Source of the DNA: Deinococcales bacterium
Lineage (GTDB): Bacteria; Deinococcota; Deinococci; Deinococcales; JAAFIG01
Reading direction: 5' to 3'
NCBI GenBank assembly: GCA_025359505.1
Contig: JANYHH010000011.1
Coordinates: forward strand, 1 to 36,313
DNA length: 36,313 bases
The notes under the pieces: generated by a model
Seen by the model: only the letters and a program-made list of their open reading frames with translations
The model's database searches: none
Told to the model about the DNA's origin: nothing
Shown here: piece by piece, positions 24,844 to 34,811 of the stretch
Layout: each line of letters begins with the position of its first letter
Numbering within the stretch: the first letter of the stretch is position 1
Position numbers and translations under genes: made by a program

Positions 24844-25815
24844 ATGCTGACTTTTTTAATCAAACGTTCGTTGACGATTCTGCCGACCCTGCTGCTGGTG
24901 TCGTTCGTGGCGTTCATGGTGATCCAACTGCAACCGACGAGTTTCGTCGACGCGTATTTGGAAGACCCGCGCTTCTCGCCAGAAACGGTGCAGCGCATCA
25001 AAGTGCAGTACGGGCTGGATCAACCGCTTCTGGTGCAGTACGGGAACTGGATCGGCGGCATTGTCACGCGCTTGGATTTTGGCTATTCGTTCGTCAACAA
25101 CCGCCCCGTGACCAGTCTGATCGGGGATTTTTTACTGTGGACGATTGAAATCGCTGGCTTGTCGCTGCTGTTTAGCTGGTTAATCGCCGTGCCGCTGGGG
25201 ATTTTCACGGCGGTGCATAAGAACGGCGTCGTTGACGGCGTGGCTAGTTTCTTCGGATACCTTGGACTGGCGATTCCAGATTTCCTGCTGGCGCTGCTGC
25301 TGTTTAGCGCCATCCTCGCCACGGGCGGTAAAAACGTCGGCGGTCTGTTCAGCAACGAGTTCATCGACGCGCCGTGGAGCTGGGCGAAGTTCTGGGATCA
25401 TTTGAATCACCTGTGGCCCGCGATTCTTGTCTTTGGCTTGAACCACATCGCCAGTCTGCAACGCCAGATGCGAGCAAGCACGCTGGATGTGCTGAACCAA
25501 GATTACGTCCGCACCGCCCGCAGCAAAGGTTTGTCGGAGCGAATCGTGATTTACCGCCACGCGGTCAGGAACGCGCTCAACCCGCTGATCTCGAGCGCGG
25601 GGCTGAGCTTGTCCGAATTGGTTTCCGGGACGCTGATCGGGGCGGTGGTAATGAACCTGCCGACAATTGGGCCGTTTTTATACTCGAGCTTGCTGGCCAA
25701 GGATCAGTACGTGGTGATGACGGTCTTGCTGCTCAGTGCGTTCATGTTGATGATTGGCAACCTGATTGCGGATGTGGTGCTGGCGGCGGTTGACCCGAGG
25801 ATTCATTATGACTGA
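24844..25815 (+). CDS. ABC transporter permease, DppB/OppB type
   Basis: 323 residues from ATG 24844; the frame extends 33 codons upstream but similarity begins at MLTFLIKRSLTILPTLLL. Six membrane segments are visible, with the binding-protein-dependent permease signature around DVLNQDYVRTARSKGLSERIVIYRHAVRNALNPL (the EAA loop that docks on the ATPase). The N-terminal FGYSFVNNRPV region is typical of the DppB branch. It forms the pore with the next permease for the solute bound by the upstream protein. Confidence 0.95.
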   Translation: MLTFLIKRSLTILPTLLLVSFVAFMVIQLQPTSFVDAYLEDPRFSPETVQRIKVQYGLDQPLLVQYGNWIGGIVTRLDFGYSFVNNRPVTSLIGDFLLWTIEIAGLSLLFSWLIAVPLGIFTAVHKNGVVDGVASFFGYLGLAIPDFLLALLLFSAILATGGKNVGGLFSNEFIDAPWSWAKFWDHLNHLWPAILVFGLNHIASLQRQMRASTLDVLNQDYVRTARSKGLSERIVIYRHAVRNALNPLISSAGLSLSELVSGTLIGAVVMNLPTIGPFLYSSLLAKDQYVVMTVLLLSAFMLMIGNLIADVVLAAVDPRIHYD

Positions 25816-25902
25816 AGCTGCTAGCGACTGGCTACTCGCTTCCAGCTCAACTTCTCGAGGCTCGAGCGTTGCCGCGACGTTGCCAGCCGCTCGAGGTGCA
25901 AG

Positions 25903-27024
25903 GTGAGTGCCGTCAAATCCCAGCCTGTTATTCCCTCGAGCGCCAAAAAGTCGCTCAGCCCCGTGCAGCTCGCGGTGCGGCGCTTTCGTAAGAATCGGCT
26001 TGGGGTTGTCGGGTTCTGGATTCTGGCGGTGCTGTACACAATCGCGCTGTTCGCTGGTTTTTTCAGCCCGTACAGCATTGAAACTCAGCACTTCGAAGCA
26101 CCGTTCCAGCCGCCGCAAGGGGTTTACATCGTTCATGAGGGCGGTCTGCGCCTGCCGTTCACGTACCCGATGACCGTCACCAAAGACCCGGTGACGTTTC
26201 AGAAACTGTACAAAGAAGACCGCTCCAAACCCGAGCCGATTCGTCTGTTTACAAGGGGCGAAGAGTACATGCTGCTGTTCTTCATCAAGACTGACGTGCA
26301 TCTGTTCGGCGTACAGAACGGCTTTTTCTTCCCGCTCGGTACGGATAAACTCGGGCGCTGCCTGCTCTCGAGAACCTTCGTCGGGTCGCAGGTGTCACTG
26401 ACCGTCGGGATCATCGGCATTCTGATCAGCTTTTCCATCGGCATTGTCATGGGCGGCATCAGCGGTTATTACGGCGGCTGGATCGACTTGGTGATTCAAC
26501 GCATCGTCGAGGTGCTGCTCTCGTTCCCACGCCTGCCGATTCTGCTGGCACTGTCCTACGTGATTCCAGCCACGTGGCCCAGCACTTACGTCTACCTTGG
26601 CATCATCGCCGTGCTGAGCTTCTTGGGTTGGGCGGGGCTGGCGAGGGTCGTGCGCGGGCAGGTGCTGAGCGCCAAGAGCGTTGATTACACCCAAGCCGCC
26701 AAAGCTTTAGGCGCGAGCGACCTGCGGATCATCCTGCGCCACATCGTCCCCAACCTGACCAGTTACCTGATCGTCACCGCGACGCTGGCGCTGCCCGGTT
26801 ACATTCTCGGCGAGAGTGCGCTGAGCTTTTTAGGGCTGGGCGTCAAAGAACCGATGACCAGTTGGGGCATTCTGCTCAGCGCCGTGCGCGAGGAGGGCTT
26901 CAGCGCCCTGTCACAGTACCCGTGGCTGCTGACGCCGGGCATCATGATCGTGCTGTCGGTGCTGGCGTTCAACTTCGCGGGCGACGCATTGCGCGACGCC
27001 GCCGACACGCAAAGCCGCAATTAG
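25903..27024 (+). CDS. ABC transporter permease, DppC/OppC type
   Basis: 373 residues from GTG 25903, with GAGGTG upstream. After the first membrane segment (about 40-60) there is a ~100-residue external insert (EAPFQPPQGVYIVHEGG to NGFFFPLGTDKLGRCLLSR), longer than in OppC. The normal core follows: SVDYTQAAKALGASDLRIILRHIVPNL is the EAA loop and ESALSFLGLGVKEPMTSWG the DppC-type motif. It pairs with the DppB-type permease 87 nt upstream. No ATPase genes follow, so the system must use ATP-binding subunits encoded elsewhere. Confidence 0.95.
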   Translation: MSAVKSQPVIPSSAKKSLSPVQLAVRRFRKNRLGVVGFWILAVLYTIALFAGFFSPYSIETQHFEAPFQPPQGVYIVHEGGLRLPFTYPMTVTKDPVTFQKLYKEDRSKPEPIRLFTRGEEYMLLFFIKTDVHLFGVQNGFFFPLGTDKLGRCLLSRTFVGSQVSLTVGIIGILISFSIGIVMGGISGYYGGWIDLVIQRIVEVLLSFPRLPILLALSYVIPATWPSTYVYLGIIAVLSFLGWAGLARVVRGQVLSAKSVDYTQAAKALGASDLRIILRHIVPNLTSYLIVTATLALPGYILGESALSFLGLGVKEPMTSWGILLSAVREEGFSALSQYPWLLTPGIMIVLSVLAFNFAGDALRDAADTQSRN

Positions 27025-27270
27025 CAGCTCGAGACTCGAGCAAGGTAACTGCTGCGACTCGAGCATGCTCGTTTCACGGCTTGAATTTGAACTTTGCTGT
27101 GCAGCTCGAGATGTATCACACTTCTGGCATGAGGCTGCGCGGTTGCGAGTGCTTGCCGTGGCAAGCCCCTACGATTTCGTCACGCACGCATCTGATGAAT
27201 TTTTAGGCTCGAGTAACGACAAAACTTGCGGCTCGAGTTCGGCACGGTTGCTCGAGCGACGGGGCGGTTT
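27025..27270. other. Intergenic region with seven CTCGAG sites
   Basis: 246 bp, no credible gene. CTCGAG occurs about once per 35 bp, the densest stretch in the window. The dispersed repeat copy 2 lies at 27151-27173. Confidence 0.45.
27151..27173. repeat. Short dispersed repeat, copy 2
   Basis: gcttgccgtggcaagc followed by ccctacg; 22 of 23 bases match the copy at 645-667. The core CTTGCC-GT-GGCAAG is a perfect hairpin. Confidence 0.55.
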
Positions 27271-28400
27271 ATGATGCGTGTCATGCAAGAACTCTTGACT
27301 TACTTGGGCGAGCACACGACTGACATCCTGCGCGACATCGAAACCCTCGTGCGGCTCGAGTCGCCTTCTAAAGACGCAGTGCGAATCAATCTGGTGCAGG
27401 ACGCGATATCGCAAATGCTCACCGGCATGGGGACAGTAACGCGCCATCATCACGAACTAGGTGACGTGCTGCACGTGCAGATTGCGGGCAGTGGAACAGG
27501 TCGCACAGTGCTGCTGGCGCACGCCGATACGGTTTACAACGTCGGCGCGTGGGACAACCTCTGGCGGCTCGAGGGGGACAGAGCGTTCGGGCCCGGCGCT
27601 TACGACATGAAGGCTGGGATCGTGCAGGCGATCTGGGCGCTCAAAGCACTCAGCGCAAACGGTATGACGCCGACTTGCACAGTGGACTTGCTGGTCACGC
27701 CCGACGAGGAAATCGCGTCGCACGCGGGGCGACCGTTCATCGAAAGCATCGCTCGAGGGGCGAGCGCTGTTTTGGTGCTCGAGCCGCCGCATCTGGACGG
27801 ATCGCTGAAAATTGCCCGCAAGGGCGTCGGCGGCTACCGCGTCAACATCACGGGCAAAGCCGCGCATCAGGGCACTGAACCCGAGAACGGGCGCAACGCC
27901 ATCGTCAGCGCCGCGCATTTCATCAGTGAGGTCGTCAAGCTTCAGAATCTCGAGTTGGGTACGACGCTTGGGCCCAATATGATTCACGGCGGCACGGTGA
28001 TGAACGTCGTCCCAGACAGCGTATATCTCGAGGTCGACCTGCGCGTCTGGTCACAAGCCGAAGCCGAGCGCGTGGACGCCGCGATTCGCCAGATTGCGCC
28101 GCTCGAGGGCACGCGTTTTGAAATTCTAGATGGTTTGAACCGCCCGCCGATGGAACCGACCCCAGCGAGCCTCGAGTTGTTGACGACCGCGCAGCGCATC
28201 GCCAATGGCTTCGGGTTCAATCCGGGCGCGGCTCGAGTTGGTGGCGGCTCGGACGGGAACTTCACAGCGACAATTGCGCCGACCTTGGACGGCTTCGGGG
28301 CGTTCGGCGCAGCCGCGCACCAGCGCAATTTGGAACACATTGATGTCCCGAGCCTCGCACCGAGGGCGGCGCTGATCGCGGGGATGCTGCTCAACATCTG

Positions 28401-28401
<1 letters not shown>
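27271..28401 (+). CDS. M20 family metallopeptidase (carboxypeptidase G2-like)
   Basis: 376 residues from ATG 27271 (GGGGCGG upstream; ATG 27283 is an alternative). The two-zinc site of M20 is visible: LLAHADT with H84 and catalytic D86, GAYDMK with bridging D112, and TPDEEIAS with E146 (base) and E147. RVGGGSDGN and an AAHQRNLEH segment near the end supply the remaining ligands. The dimerisation domain sits between, starting around GGYRVNITGKAAHQGTEPENG. Members cleave C-terminal glutamate or process small amide-linked compounds. The stop codon overlaps the RecQ start (TGATG), so the two are co-translated. Confidence 0.9.
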
Positions 28402-30374
<1,973 letters not shown>

Positions 30375-30390
30375 AAACTGCATTTGACGG

Positions 30391-30545
30391 TTCGCCTCTC
30401 CCTGCGGGAGAGGCCGCTGCAAAGCAGCGGGTGAGGGGAGCGAGCGCAGCGAGTTGCACTTGACGTTGAACGTCATGGTCAAAGTCATTCGCTGCGCTCT
30501 CCCCCTCACCCGCCTTCGGCGAGATCAAGCGCAGGGAGAGGCGAA
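30391..30545. mobile_element. Fold-back, MITE-like element between convergent genes
   Basis: 155 bp bounded by perfect 16-bp terminal inverted repeats, TTCGCCTCTCCCTGCG (30391-30406) and its complement (30530-30545). Two further internal pairs match: GCGGGTGAGGGG (30427-30438 with 30502-30513) and GAGCGCAGCGA (30442-30452 with 30489-30499). Small hairpins nest at 30394-30414 and 30415-30429, and GACGTTGAACGTC lies at the centre. There are no CTCGAG sites in it, unlike the surrounding DNA. No clear target-site duplication is seen. It could double as a terminator for recQ and the dehydrogenase gene. Confidence 0.65.
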
Positions 30546-30561
30546 AGAGCCAGCGTCTTAC

Positions 30562-32067
30562 TCAGCGGTTTTGTGGGAAGCCCAGATCCACGCTGCTGGT
30601 GCTCGGGTCTGGCCAGCGGCTCGAGACGACCTTACCCCGCGTGTAGAAGTTGACGCCTTCCGGGCCGTACATGTGCGTGTCGCCGAATAAACTGGCTTTC
30701 CAACCGCCGAAGCTGTAGTACGCGACCGGCACGGGGATGGGCACGTTGATGCCGACCATGCCGACTTGCACGTCGAATTGGTACTGGCGGGCTGCGCCGC
30801 CGTCCCTCGTGAAGATCGCCGTGCCATTACCGTACTGGTTAGCATTTACCAACTCGAGCGCTTCGGCGTAGCTACCGACTCGAGTGACGCACAGCACGGG
30901 CCCGAAGATTTCGTCATCGTACACCTTCATACCGGGCTTGGTGTGGTCGATCAGGCTGACGCCAAGGAAGTAGCCGTTGCCCGTTGGGACATCGTTGCGT
31001 CCGTCCACGACGAGCGTCGCCCCCTCGAGCGCCGCCCCCTCGAGATAGTTAGCCACGCGGTCTCGAGCTTCGCGGGTGATGAGTGGGCCCATTTCGTTGG
31101 CTGGGTCAGTACCTGCGCCAACTTTAATCTTCGGTAATCTGGCTTTCACCGCTTCGATGAATGGCTCGGCGCTCGAGCCGACGGCAACGACCATGCTGAT
31201 CGCCATACAGCGCTCGCCCGCACTGCCAAACGCGGCGCTGACCGCCGCGTCAGCCGCCATTTCAATGTCGGCGTCGGGCAGCAGCACCATGTGGTTCTTC
31301 GCGCCACCCAGCGCCTGTACGCGCTTGCCGTGCTTCGTGCCGATCTCGTAAATGTACTTGGCAATCGGTGTGCTGCCGACGAAGCTGACCGCCTGCACGT
31401 CGGGATGCTCGAGCAAACGGTCTACAGCGACTTTATCGCCTTGCAGCACGCTCAGCACGCCGTCGGGCAAACCAGCTTGCTTGAGCAGCTTGGCCAAGAA
31501 CAACGCGCTCGAGGGGTCTTTCTCCGACGGCTTCAAAATGAAGGTGTTGCCGCAGGCGATGGCGTTGGCCATCATCCACAGTGGAACCATCGCTGGAAAG
31601 TTGAACGGCGTGATGCCCGCGACCACGCCGAGCGGCTGGCGGATGCTGTAGACATCCACGCCTCTCGAGGCTTGCTCCGAGAAACCGCCTTTGAGGAGTT
31701 GCGGGATACCGCAGGCGAACTCGACGTTCTCGATGCCGCGTGCGATCTCGCCCATCGCGTCGCTCGGGACTTTGCCGTGCTCCAAGCTGATGATCTGCGC
31801 CAGTTCTGCGCGGCTAGCGTCCAGCAACTCGCGGAACTTGAACATGATTTCAGAGCGCCGCCCGAGCGGAGTCGAGCGCCACGCGGGAAACGCGGCTTTT
31901 GCAGCAGCGATCACCGCGTCGATCTCCTCGAGCGATGCCAATGCCAAATCAGCCGTGTGCTCGCCCGTCGCGGGGTTGTAAACCTTACTCGAGCGTCCGC
32001 CGCTCAACCCGTGCAGCTCAGCGCCGTTCACCCAGTGTCCAATGCGTTTTAAGTCAACCATCGTCAT
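30562..32067 (-). CDS. mmsA: CoA-acylating methylmalonate-semialdehyde dehydrogenase
   Basis: 501 residues, full length. Motifs are PFNFPAMVPLWM with N156, KPSEKDPSSA (179-188), SFVGSTPIAKYIY (228-240), QALGGAKNHM (251-260) and FGSAGERCMAI with catalytic C287. The absence of the usual aldehyde-dehydrogenase glutamate (N258 region) is what marks the CoA-dependent group. It turns (methyl)malonate semialdehyde plus CoA and NAD into propionyl- or acetyl-CoA, in valine, pyrimidine or inositol breakdown. GGAGGT stands just before the ATG. No other valine or inositol genes are adjacent, so mmsA versus iolA is not decided. Confidence 0.97.
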   Translation of the reverse strand: MTMVDLKRIGHWVNGAELHGLSGGRSSKVYNPATGEHTADLALASLEEIDAVIAAAKAAFPAWRSTPLGRRSEIMFKFRELLDASRAELAQIISLEHGKVPSDAMGEIARGIENVEFACGIPQLLKGGFSEQASRGVDVYSIRQPLGVVAGITPFNFPAMVPLWMMANAIACGNTFILKPSEKDPSSALFLAKLLKQAGLPDGVLSVLQGDKVAVDRLLEHPDVQAVSFVGSTPIAKYIYEIGTKHGKRVQALGGAKNHMVLLPDADIEMAADAAVSAAFGSAGERCMAISMVVAVGSSAEPFIEAVKARLPKIKVGAGTDPANEMGPLITREARDRVANYLEGAALEGATLVVDGRNDVPTGNGYFLGVSLIDHTKPGMKVYDDEIFGPVLCVTRVGSYAEALELVNANQYGNGTAIFTRDGGAARQYQFDVQVGMVGINVPIPVPVAYYSFGGWKASLFGDTHMYGPEGVNFYTRGKVVSSRWPDPSTSSVDLGFPQNR

Positions 32068-32229
32068 AATGACCTCCGCAGACTTGATCTGCTCGAGTAT
32101 TGCCCTCGCTGGAGCGCTTTAACCCTGATGATTGATTCTATGCGCTCAAGGGCTTCCATTTCAAAGTGCACGGTGTGACTGACCTCGAGCCAACAATGGA
32201 TGGGTGAGCTTTCGCAGTCCCTTTCTTGT

Positions 32230-32235
32230 TACACT
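32230..32235 (+). promoter_or_regulatory. -10 box (TACACT) for aroH
   Basis: TACACT ends 9 nt before the ATG and no ribosome binding site is present; at most a 2-3 nt leader is expected. Confidence 0.45.
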
Positions 32236-32244
32236 CCACGCATC

Positions 32245-32643
32245 ATGATTCGCGGCGTCAGAGGGGCTACCACCGTCACTGAGAACTCGCAGAGCGCTAT
32301 TTTTGGGGCGACACAGGAATTGCTGGTTGAAATGCTGCGCGTCAACCAGATTTGCGCCAATCCAACTCAACCGACGCTCGAGGAACTCGAGGCGGTGTGC
32401 AGCATCATCTTCACGGTCACACAGGACCTGAACGCGGCGTTTCCGGCCGAAGCCGCCCGCAACGGGTTAGGCATGAAGTTCGTGCCGCTCTTGAACGCCG
32501 TGGAAATCGGCGTGCCGGGCAAGCTCGAGAGGGCGATCCGCGTGATGATGCACCTCAACACGGATAAGTCGCAGCGTGAGATCAAGCACGCGTATCTGCG
32601 TGAGGCGGTTGCATTGCGCCCCGACCTTGAGAGCGCCCAGTAA
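32245..32643 (+). CDS. aroH: Chorismate mutase, AroH class
   Basis: 132 residues from ATG 32245; 15 upstream in-frame codons lack similarity. This is the small trimeric AroH fold: RGVRGATTV opens the protein, [25 protein letters not shown] and [13 protein letters not shown] follow, and R7, R90-like and Y108-like positions (…RGVRG…, [19 protein letters not shown]) supply the active site. It converts chorismate to prephenate for phenylalanine and tyrosine. It is a single gene. Confidence 0.95.
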   Translation: MIRGVRGATTVTENSQSAIFGATQELLVEMLRVNQICANPTQPTLEELEAVCSIIFTVTQDLNAAFPAEAARNGLGMKFVPLLNAVEIGVPGKLERAIRVMMHLNTDKSQREIKHAYLREAVALRPDLESAQ

Positions 32644-32664
32644 TCCATCTCGAGGGATAAAACT

Positions 32665-32688
32665 GCCCGCGTTTGGATCAGCGCGGGC
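32665..32688. terminator. Hairpin after aroH, possible terminator
   Basis: GCCCGCG (32665-32671) and CGCGGGC (32682-32688) with a 10-nt loop, placed 22 nt after the aroH stop and before a convergent gene. There is no T tract, so the role is tentative. Confidence 0.4.
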
Positions 32689-32793
32689 GGGGACGTGCCA
32701 CTCGAGGGCGCAACTGGGTCTGTGCGTCTCTGAGGGCGTAAATTACGTGTTCATCGTCAAGCGTATGTCAGGCACGCATGGCGTCTTGAGTTA

Positions 32794-33303
32794 TCACGGT
32801 TGGCGCGTGTATGAACTTTGATTGCGAAACGCAAACGGCTCACTGTTGGCTCGAGTCTCGGTCAGCGTCGAAAGCGTCTTGGAGGTCAGGGTGATCGTGC
32901 GGCGCACGTCGACTGTTCTGCCGACCTCAATTTCCGTGCCAATCAGCACTGCTTTGCCATCGTCGCTCTGGGTAAGGGCTTGAAAATCCATGCTGGTGTA
33001 GGAGTGTACCCGCGCTTGCCCTTTTGTGGCGACGCTGTACTTGCCCGCTTTGAAGCTGTGCGTTTCAGAGCTGACGACAGCCTTGCCAAAATCGTCGTAT
33101 TTGAAATCCCAGACCGCCGTGTTCGCATCAATCGGCTTGACCACCAGCTTGACGGGAATTTTGACGCGCCGATTGGGGTTCTGGAAGTCTTTGTACTCGA
33201 GGCTGCCCGTCCAGTTCCCCGCGAAGATATCAAACGCTCGAGGTGCGGCGGCTTGCGCGGTCAGCGCCAATGCGAGGCTGGTGAGCAGCGCGACGTGGAT
33301 CGC
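32794..33303 (-). CDS. Exported protein of unknown function; start codon unclear
   Basis: The mature region (AAAPRAFDIFAGNWTGSLEYKDF, then KIPVKLVVKPIDANTAVWDFKYDDF) is a secreted beta-rich protein of about 150 residues resembling DUF1579/heme-binding-like lipocalin-type proteins ('F.G.W.G' opening). A fitting signal peptide, AIHVALLTSLALALTAQA, is in frame, but between the upstream in-frame stop (TAA 33310-33312) and the mature part there is no ATG or GTG. The only canonical start is TTG 33268-33270, which truncates the signal. ATC at about 33298-33300 or a CTG would keep it whole. The coordinates given assume the longer form. The stop of the cupin gene lies in the same frame just upstream, so stop readthrough or translational coupling is also possible. 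Confidence 0.55.
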   Translation of the reverse strand, partial: AIHVALLTSLALALTAQAAAPRAFDIFAGNWTGSLEYKDFQNPNRRVKIPVKLVVKPIDANTAVWDFKYDDFGKAVVSSETHSFKAGKYSVATKGQARVHSYTSMDFQALTQSDDGKAVLIGTEIEVGRTVDVRRTITLTSKTLSTLTETRANSEPFAFRNQSSYTRQP

Positions 33304-33309
33304 CCGCTT

Positions 33310-33690
33310 TTAGTCGCGCTCCTTGCGGGCATAATCGTCGGACAAGCGCACGACATCGGTCAGATGCGGCGTGCTGACCTCGAGCAGTACGCTATCCTCC
33401 AAAGCCTCGAAGCGGTGAACTGTTCCCGTCGGAATGTGAACGCTCGCACCGGGCAGCCAGTCGTAGACGCCAGTTTCTGGTGTGTCCGACGAATCTGGCG
33501 GGATGAACGTCAGTTTGATGTGACCGGAGAGCAGGTAGAGCGTTTCCTCTTTGATCTCGTGCTTTTGCAGGCTCAGGCGGTGGCCGGCAGTGACCTCGAG
33601 AATCTTGCCTGCGTAGGCTGTCGCGTCGGCGTACCAGATTTCGCGTCCCCAAGGTTTCTCGACGATTTTTGGTGTGCTGAGTGGGTTCAT
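33310..33690 (-). CDS. Cupin protein, mannose-6-phosphate isomerase type II-like
   Basis: 126 residues, a single cupin domain. The opening KPWGREIWYAD and the HEIKEETLYLLSGHIKLTF segment (metal-binding His/Glu) and IPTGTVHRFEAL are those of the cupin group related to the isomerase part of ManA-type and GMP/PMI proteins. It could interconvert a sugar phosphate or simply bind one. GGAG precedes the ATG by a good distance. Its stop codon is in the same frame as, and 7 bases upstream of, the exported protein that follows. Confidence 0.9.
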   Translation of the reverse strand: MNPLSTPKIVEKPWGREIWYADATAYAGKILEVTAGHRLSLQKHEIKEETLYLLSGHIKLTFIPPDSSDTPETGVYDWLPGASVHIPTGTVHRFEALEDSVLLEVSTPHLTDVVRLSDDYARKERD

Positions 33691-33796
33691 GGTGATCTCC
33701 TCGAGTTGTCATTTTAGCGCGTCTCGAGCGGACTCGCGGGCGGTTGTGATCGGCTCGAAGTGTGACCTTATATTTAGTTATTTACATAATTTATGC

Positions 33797-33802
33797 TACA
33801 AT
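33797..33802 (+). promoter_or_regulatory. Extended -10 box (TATGCTACAAT) for the gene at 33810
   Basis: TACAAT ends 7 nt before the ATG and is preceded by TATGC, in a clearly AT-rich patch (33760-33805). It is the best match to the leaderless pattern in the window. Confidence 0.6.
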
Positions 33803-33809
33803 CTTGTCC

Positions 33810-34508
33810 ATGAGCCAACCAACACTGCCCACCATCAAAATCGGTCGTCAGCACCTCGAGATCACCGCCAGCGCCCTCTTTCCGGCCGTCCCCGCGCTGG
33901 CGGAACTGGGCGTGGAAGTCAACGAGGAAAACGTAGCTGAATACCTCGAGCAGCACGACATCCCCGTCCAGCACGCCCGATTTGAAAGCGGCTCGAGGGT
34001 CGCTATCGACAACGGCGCGTTCACCAAGCTCGCTTTTACCTTGCAGACCCCAGAAGCCAAGCGCTGGCAGCACCGCGCTCAAGGGATGCTGCGCGACTTT
34101 TTAGAGGGCGACATCAAGCTCGCCGCGCAGATCGCCGACCGCAACCGCGACCCGCAGCAGCGCCGCTGGCTCGCCACGCGCTTGAGCGGGCAGGAAAGCC
34201 GCAAAGCCCTGATGAGCAGCGCCGCCAAGCACGGCGGGCGCGGCGCGGTCTTCCAGCAGCTCGGCAGCGTCTCCAACCGCGCCGTGCTGGGCGCGAACTC
34301 GGCGCAGATCCGCGAGGAGCGCCGCGCCAAATCCACCCGCGACGCGATGACCAGCGCGGAGCTGCTGCGCCTCGGGTATCTCGAGGCGGCGACCGCCCAA
34401 GCCTTGGAGCGCGGCGCGGCCAGCGACAACGAAGGCATCCTGCGTCTACACCAACGCAACGCCGAGATCGAGCGGCAAATCTGGGACGGCGGCTCGAGCG
34501 CGGCGTGA
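33810..34508 (+). CDS. Phage antirepressor/KilA-like orphan protein
   Basis: 232 residues from ATG 33810. The N-terminal half (TIKIGRQHLEITASALFPAVPAL) is unlike anything I recognise. The C-terminal half (VFQQLGSVSNRAVLGANSAQIREERRAK followed by TRDAMTSAELLRLGYLE) has the pattern of C-terminal domains found in phage antirepressors and KilA/Bro-type proteins: a 'N.a..G.sA.qi' helix and a 'RD.mt..El..l' helix. The protein is strongly basic and alanine-rich. It stands alone between two housekeeping genes, with an AT-rich promoter and a strong hairpin about 90 nt downstream. No phage structural genes are near, so it is a lone phage-derived or regulatory gene. Confidence is moderate. Confidence 0.6.
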   Translation: MSQPTLPTIKIGRQHLEITASALFPAVPALAELGVEVNEENVAEYLEQHDIPVQHARFESGSRVAIDNGAFTKLAFTLQTPEAKRWQHRAQGMLRDFLEGDIKLAAQIADRNRDPQQRRWLATRLSGQESRKALMSSAAKHGGRGAVFQQLGSVSNRAVLGANSAQIREERRAKSTRDAMTSAELLRLGYLEAATAQALERGAASDNEGILRLHQRNAEIERQIWDGGSSAA

Positions 34509-34811
34509 TTTGAACTGCTCGAGGTGAGTTCAGCTTGAAACGCCGTTCATCGGCACGTTGCCCGCCTCGAGACTCACTGATTCAAAGCCCGATGTTTGAG
34601 AACCCCAGAGCCTGAACGCTCTGGGGTTCAATCGTAACTGCGTCGGATCGTCACGCGAACCTCTTTGAAATCGACCATCCGGCTCGAGCCGAAAGACCGT
34701 CAGCGGTCTCTACAACGCGCACATGGGAGTCAAACTGCGTTGTGCTACCCTGCCGTATTCAGTCGCTGCGACGGTTCAACGCTTGCATTCAGTTTTGACG
34801 AGGGGGCAACA
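34509..34811. other. 303-bp gap with a strong hairpin
   Basis: No credible gene. GAACCCCAGAGC (34600-34611) and GCTCTGGGGTTC (34618-34629) make a perfect 12-bp stem with a 6-nt loop, a good terminator for the antirepressor-like gene although no T tract follows. TACCCT near 34746 might be a -10 box for the next gene. Confidence 0.5.
34600..34629 (+). terminator. Terminator-like hairpin after the antirepressor-like gene
   Basis: Perfect 12-bp inverted repeat with loop CTGAAC, about 90 nt after the stop codon. It has no T tract, so its role could also be in RNA stability. Confidence 0.55.

Noticed and set aside
31291..32052. Plus-strand open frame of 253 codons
   Set aside because: It is antisense to the full-length dehydrogenase and has a low-complexity His/Arg/Gln-rich translation.
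32576..32821. Plus-strand open frame ending VFIVKRMSGTHGVLSYHG
   Set aside because: The end looks protein-like, but the frame overlaps aroH, a hairpin and the convergent gene, with no start signals. A decayed fragment is possible but not supported.
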